Assembly: GCA_031378125.1 (NCBI GenBank)
Contig: JANNDW010000471.1
Span: 1-11,673, forward strand
Reading direction: 5' to 3'
Length of the DNA: 11,673 nt
Source: LGRD01 sp031378125
Lineage (GTDB): Bacteria > Pseudomonadota > Gammaproteobacteria > Burkholderiales > Burkholderiaceae_C
Shown here: positions 10,301-11,673 of the stretch, piece after piece
Layout: each line of letters opens with the position of its first letter
How positions within the stretch are numbered: the first letter of the stretch is position 1
The notes under the pieces: generated by a model
What the model saw: only the letters and a program-made list of their open reading frames with translations
Databases searched by the model: none
What the model was told of the DNA's origin: nothing
Position numbers and translations under genes: made by a program

Positions 10301-10724
10301 AGATGACTTGACAGGCATCAGAGCCCGTACGTGCGATGAATAGACGCATCGCGGGCGCAAGGGTGAGGTCAAAGTCTTCCCGCCGGTCCGCGGCGAGCTG
10401 CGCCGCCATTTGCCTTTGCTGCTCCGCCGTTTCAAGCAGACTCCAGTCAACACTTGTGACCGGAAGCCTGGCGTACCCGACGACTTCTTGCTGAAACTCG
10501 GGGATGCCTTCCCAACGAAAGCGCGTGCGCAAAATGGCATGGCGCTGCACCACTTCGCCCCAGGCGCGAACAAACAGAGATTCGTCGATGTGCTCACGCA
10601 GCGTGATGACAATTTGCTCGATGTCGACGCCGGTGCGCGCTTCGCTGATTGCGTGATACAGCATGCCCGCCTGGGTCGGCGAGAGAGCATACGAGTCGAT
10701 GACTATGGGCGCAGCGTCAGTCAC
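4374..10724 (-). CDS. Nonribosomal peptide synthetase, C-A-T-E-C-T
   Basis: Builds two peptide positions of a hybrid product in the cytosol. Numbering from the GTG at 10724 (2116 aa): C1 ~8-450 with His145-His146 and Asp150 (HHALLDG). A domain ~470-975 with the nucleotide-binding loop YTSGSTGKPKG at 624-634 and pocket residues D670, V671, W674, N713, I740, A742, K768, V776, H777, K969. T1 has Ser1026 in LGGDSI, the carrier variant usually paired with epimerases. Epimerase ~1075-1510 has His1211-His1212 (HHLVVDGVSWR), catalytic Glu1349 (EGHGRE), RTVGWFTTLFPV and FNYLGQFD. C2 ~1545-1985 has His1682-His1683 and Asp1687 (HHLCIDGWS), presumably D-donor/L-acceptor because it follows E. T2 has Ser2044 (LGGHSM). 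A basic tail ~2085-2116 may dock to the PKS. No A domain lies between C2 and T2, and there is no thioesterase. The frame stays open up to an ATG at 10904, but those 60 extra codons are lysine/arginine-rich, poorly GC3-biased and match no domain, so the GTG just before the first C motif is preferred. Confidence 0.96.
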   Translation of the reverse strand: MTDAAPIVIDSYALSPTQAGMLYHAISEARTGVDIEQIVITLREHIDESLFVRAWGEVVQRHAILRTRFRWEGIPEFQQEVVGYARLPVTSVDWSLLETAEQQRQMAAQLAADRREDFDLTLAPAMRLFIARTGSDACQVIWTFHHALLDGRSFPGVLREVFDIYAALQRGETALLPEPRAYREYIDWHRSLDLSGAEAHWREALRGFHAATPFSVDVAGSAMAPTTPAGEPGGARQARLSRQVTAALRGRANDTGVTVNTLLQAAWALLLHRYSGESDIVFGATRAGRTTGLGSGEGLVGLFINTLPIRVNVDGDLDVVAWLRALREQQLRMRPFEHAPLVKVQSWSSVARGKPLFESLVVYDHDSLDSRLRALGGAWETRHFEYIGQTNYPLAVIAYGDDEMLVRLEYSRQRFSSDAVERMLGHLMALLEGLARGEAKQLKELTMLTAQERAALLTSLDATRTYPNGPALHEQFELQVERTPDAIALVAYGADEARFELSYSELNRRANRVAHQLRALGVVPNQLVGLRTERNAELVIGILAILKSGGAYLPLDPVYPKDRVAFMLEDSCVAIVLTQTKLMADLAGIKATVICLDEPLAAGPAADANLPAASGADDLAYVIYTSGSTGKPKGVRITHQNVWRLFAATDQWYGFDDRDVWPLFHSYAFDVSVWEFWGAYLHGGRLVVVPYWVSRSPEAFRELVVRERVTVLNQTPSAFQQYLQAELAQPPADHTLRFIIFAGEALELQSLRPWFERYGDTKPVLVNKYGITETTVHVTYRPITLADLDAGAGSVIGVPMLDLKIYILDPQGEPVPIGVPGEMYVSGPGVGLGYLNRPELSAQRFLHDPFDATPSARMYRSGDLARRLENGDIEYLGRMDQQVKIRGFRIELGEIEALIAQHAQVRQVAVIAREDVAGDKRLVAYLVADGQQGEVVEQLRERIRAVMPDYMMPAHFVFLPALPLTQNGKLDRRALPVPTVSRSESDKPFIAPRNHHEQVIADVWKAVLRVDRISVDDHFFELGGDSILSIQVIARCRQQGLKLTPRDLFSRPTIAQLAEVVGTAPAGVKASSEPATGEVALTPIQHWFFDQQFADPQYWNQAFLFQVPSDLDLQALEVALRQLLSRHDALGMRYGQDAAGHWIQQYGADESNLRVVQIDLSGVASQDQPAAIERHAAAEQASFNLATGRLFRAVHFKLGADVRGRLLIAIHHLVVDGVSWRVLREDLESLYFAAAGGSPPPIPEKTSSLQTWATALHDHAQSAAVRSTFEHWHALANKPVLVLPHHAAGQPPCVTTGMLVTRLSRDETRALLQHLPGVFKTQINDALLTGLALALQRWTGGKTLRIDLEGHGREHFADGVDVSRTVGWFTTLFPVALDIDPGMDAVDTLLAVKDELRRIPERGLSYGLLRYLSSDAALRDALAGIPPSPVLFNYLGQFDAVVADSALFSFASESTGPWRSSRSRRTHALEVVAVVRDGQLEIAWHHDADTHHEASIAQVADGMVAALQELIANAHPSRRRALVPADFPLARLDAATLARLTARYPQLEDVYPLTPMQRLFFAMESSQSKLGFEQWHFRLDGPVDTTLLRRAIEHVIERHAMLRTAFVGDAGAEPLQVVSEGAPLPWSEEDWRAVSEADQAERIAVLLASDASAGFDLSCAPLMRVALRRIADESFQFVWSTHHLCIDGWSWPIVFRDVSRAYAALESGEALARGEAISFKSYVKWLGESAPRSEDFWKQQLTEFSAPTPFLLSGPTTVPDSKDSGEPFAEVVTSLPAATTNMLQALARGSHVTLSAMFNGAWALLLAHYSGAKSVVFGAAFSGRPPEIDGIESLVGTCVNNVPVRLNVEPSSTLKSWLVEIQRQQFELAQHQYAPLEQIQQWAEIPWRHRLFDSLVVFQNYQVDVDARSLGAHVRSTLIAAPEATNYVLTLAVSVEQQLRVRLIYKPSALAHADVVQFAADLAAVLTAMASANPVTVDDALRVLPPASRGKANEVALTRSAARRSPYSAPSSDAERDIATVWQELFGVDRVSLDDNFFDLGGHSMLLVQAHARLKARLRPDLPIVALLQYPTVRSLARHLSGAAEGDREMAANATMERARKQREAQMRQRNLGGRR
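4380..4385 (-). promoter_or_regulatory. Possible ribosome binding site for the PKS gene inside the NRPS 3' end
   Basis: A GGAAGG stretch on the minus strand lies in the last codons of the NRPS, 12 bases before the TTG start of the PKS gene. The spacing is longer than ideal. With the 6-base intergenic gap, this suggests the PKS is translated mainly by ribosomes finishing the NRPS (inference). Nothing better lies closer to the TTG. Confidence 0.35.
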
Positions 10725-10950
10725 TGCGGTACCGCGTTCACGGCATGGCCGATCCACAAAACGTCGCACGGACGGCTCAATCGCGACACAGCGCTGCTTC
10801 GCAGAGAGGGAATTCGCGCGTGAGCCGCGATAGGTAGTTTTGACTTGAGCACGTTTTTTTGTGTTGGCTAACCAGATGTCGCGAACCAAGATGATTGAGG
10901 TCATTCCCGATCATGGGTGACTGCCATACCGCTTGGTGTCTCAGACGAAG

Positions 10951-10963
10951 TCTTGGGGCAAGA
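10951..10963. repeat. Small inverted repeat upstream of the NRPS (TCTTG/CAAGA)
   Basis: Five-base arms TCTTG and CAAGA flank GGG, about 227 bases upstream of the proposed NRPS start. A second perfect palindrome, GTTGCAAC, lies at 10991-10998. Both are possible operator half-site arrangements for a regulator of the synthase operon, but short palindromes of this size also occur by chance. No known regulator consensus was recognised. Confidence 0.3.
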
Positions 10964-11116
10964 ACAGCACGCCCAGTTCAAGGACATACGGTTGCAACAA
11001 CTCAGCACCGATTCACGATCTAACAGCCGAAAATGACGATAACACCGACCCCTTCGGGTGGCGCGAGTGTGAAGTCAGGGGTACGCAACTTTTTAACGCT
11101 ATCGTCGGTTCGCGGT

Positions 11117-11137
11117 TAAGCCGCTTCGAGCGGCTTA
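11117..11137. repeat. Perfect 9-base-pair hairpin with 3-base loop
   Basis: Arms TAAGCCGCT and AGCGGCTTA enclose a TCG loop. The stem is perfect and GC-rich, in the middle of the divergent intergenic region. Neither strand has a T-run after the stem, so it is not a standard intrinsic terminator, and no gene ends nearby on either strand. It could be a REP-type intergenic palindrome, a large operator or an RNA structure in a leader. Which of these cannot be decided from one copy. Confidence 0.6.
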
Positions 11138-11155
11138 CATCACAAGCACCCCGGC

Positions 11156-11219
11156 TTTGCCGCGGGCGCTTGGCAGCCGCAACGCCGATCGCATGCCCCC
11201 GTTTGTTTGCCGCGGGCGC
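11156..11219. repeat. Pair of 14-base direct repeats, 50 bases apart
   Basis: The sequence TTTGCCGCGGGCGC occurs at 11156-11169 and again at 11206-11219. A start-to-start distance of 50 bases is close to five helical turns, so paired protein binding is possible. A small local duplication is equally likely. The flanks of the two copies do not match further. Confidence 0.5.
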
Positions 11220-11463
11220 CAGCTTCTTGTCCGTGTGGCACATGACTGTTGGATGAGGCGTTCTGGGGCGTCGAGACAATCGACAGCAGTCTCTGAGACT
11301 CCGGGTGCGCCAACGTCAATTGAACCTCTCACTCTGCATATCAATGTAAGTTCAGCCCGAGCGTCAACTGCGACACGGAAATGCGTCGCCAAACAGATTG
11401 GCTCTCCCCTGTTTGTGGGATGGTGTCAAGCGGTTACTTCCCAATAATCCTGTTAGTAAATAG

Positions 11464-11502
11464 CCGAGCGCTTGAGCGCCCGAGAGGAATGCTCCGCTCG
11501 GG
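11464..11502 (+). promoter_or_regulatory. Competing inverted repeats in the leader of the right-edge gene
   Basis: CCGAGCG at 11464-11470 pairs perfectly with CGCTCGG at 11495-11501. CCCGAG at 11479-11484 pairs with CTCGGG at 11497-11502. Both stems use the same 3' arm, so only one can form at a time. They lie 36-74 bases before the proposed start of the plus-strand gene, as in attenuators or protein-controlled leaders. No T-run follows, so termination is not evident. Confidence 0.4.
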
Positions 11503-11537
11503 TTGGTTCAGCGTTGATTGGCGGAACGGGGTCCAAC

Positions 11538-11673
11538 ATGTTCATGGTATTTCGGCACCACGTATCGGTAGCGGCGTTTACCGCGATGGTGGCCGACATG
11601 GTGCTGTGTTTTGTGGCGGTGGTGCTGGCGGCCAGCACGCTGGCGGGGGCGCGCAGCAACTATCCGCTGGAGC
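11538..11673 (+). CDS. N-terminus of a membrane protein, possibly an exopolysaccharide sugar transferase (partial)
   Basis: The 45 visible codons start MFMVFRHHVSVAAFTAM and continue with a hydrophobic stretch at about residues 11-36 (VADMVLCFVAVVLAAS), a likely first membrane helix. The pattern of a short F-x-H-H start followed at once by a helix recalls the N-terminus of polyprenyl glycosylphosphotransferases of exopolysaccharide clusters (EpsB/TIGR03013 type, several N-terminal helices then a sugar-transferase domain). That is a resemblance only, since the diagnostic catalytic domain is outside the window. Codons have strong G/C third positions, supporting a real gene. A GGGG stretch 7 bases before the ATG at 11538 could serve as ribosome binding site; the ATG at 11544 is an alternative start. 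It is transcribed away from the synthase operon and is probably functionally separate. Confidence 0.55.
   Translation, partial: MFMVFRHHVSVAAFTAMVADMVLCFVAVVLAASTLAGARSNYPLE

Larger units (their letters stand above)
10725..11537. other. Divergent intergenic region, 813 bases, no convincing gene
   Basis: This separates the leftward synthase operon from the rightward membrane-protein gene, so it should hold promoters for both. It is less GC-biased than the flanking genes, and the short open frames in it lack G/C third-position bias and recognisable motifs. I find inverted repeats (listed separately) but no sigma-70 -35/-10 pair good enough to call on either strand. No tRNA, rRNA, transposase or CRISPR-like repeat is seen. 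Part of it (10725-10904) would become coding if the NRPS began at its farthest upstream ATG. Confidence 0.75.

Noticed and set aside
10854..10860. Run of seven T on the plus strand as a terminator tail
   Set aside because: No stable stem precedes it and there is no plus-strand gene to terminate.
11117..11137. Hairpin as an intrinsic terminator
   Set aside because: There is no T-run on either strand and no gene ends next to it; flanking genes diverge.
10933..11256. 107-codon plus-strand open frame in the intergenic gap
   Set aside because: No motif, no coding-type third-position bias, no clear ribosome binding site, and it runs through the perfect hairpin and both direct repeats. An overlapping minus-strand frame (11013-11279) is equally unsupported.
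11248..11537. Integron attC-like boxes (GTTGGAT at 11248 and GTCCAAC at 11531)
   Set aside because: They are in the wrong order and about 280 bases apart with no imperfect palindrome between them, so this is a chance match to short degenerate motifs.

Overview
The window is GC-rich, with strongly G/C-biased third codon positions, and looks like a proteobacterial chromosome. The style of the synthase genes and the adjoining exopolysaccharide-type gene suggest a betaproteobacterium (Burkholderiales/Comamonadaceae-like). That placement is an impression from the sequence, not a database result. About 92% of the window is one piece of a nonribosomal peptide/polyketide assembly line on the minus strand.

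Layout, in the direction of transcription (right to left). (1) Positions 10724-4374 hold a large NRPS with domain order C-A-T-E-C-T. It has one complete D-amino-acid-incorporating module and then a condensation/carrier pair with no adenylation domain. (2) Six bases after its stop codon, in the same reading frame, a second gene begins at a TTG codon (4367). It runs off the left edge, with order KS-AT-ACP-aminotransferase (class III, PLP-dependent). No frameshift or in-frame stop occurs in the 1455 codons visible.

(3) Positions 10725-11537 form an 813-base gap between divergent genes. No convincing gene lies there, but it holds several inverted repeats. (4) At the right edge, on the plus strand, the first 45 codons of a membrane protein are visible. 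It resembles the N-terminus of exopolysaccharide polyprenyl-phosphate sugar transferases.

How the parts work together (inference from family knowledge): NRPS module 1 activates one amino acid (pocket code read as D-V-W-N-I-A-K-V-H-K, closest by eye to threonine-type pockets) and epimerises it. The C-T pair adds a second residue whose loading enzyme is not encoded in the window, or that is loaded by the single A domain acting twice. The PKS protein then adds one malonyl unit (HAFH signature in the AT). With no ketoreductase present, its aminotransferase converts the beta-ketone to a beta-amine. On a peptidyl starter this would give a 3,4-diamino acid unit. Chain initiation, later modules, release and transport lie outside the window.
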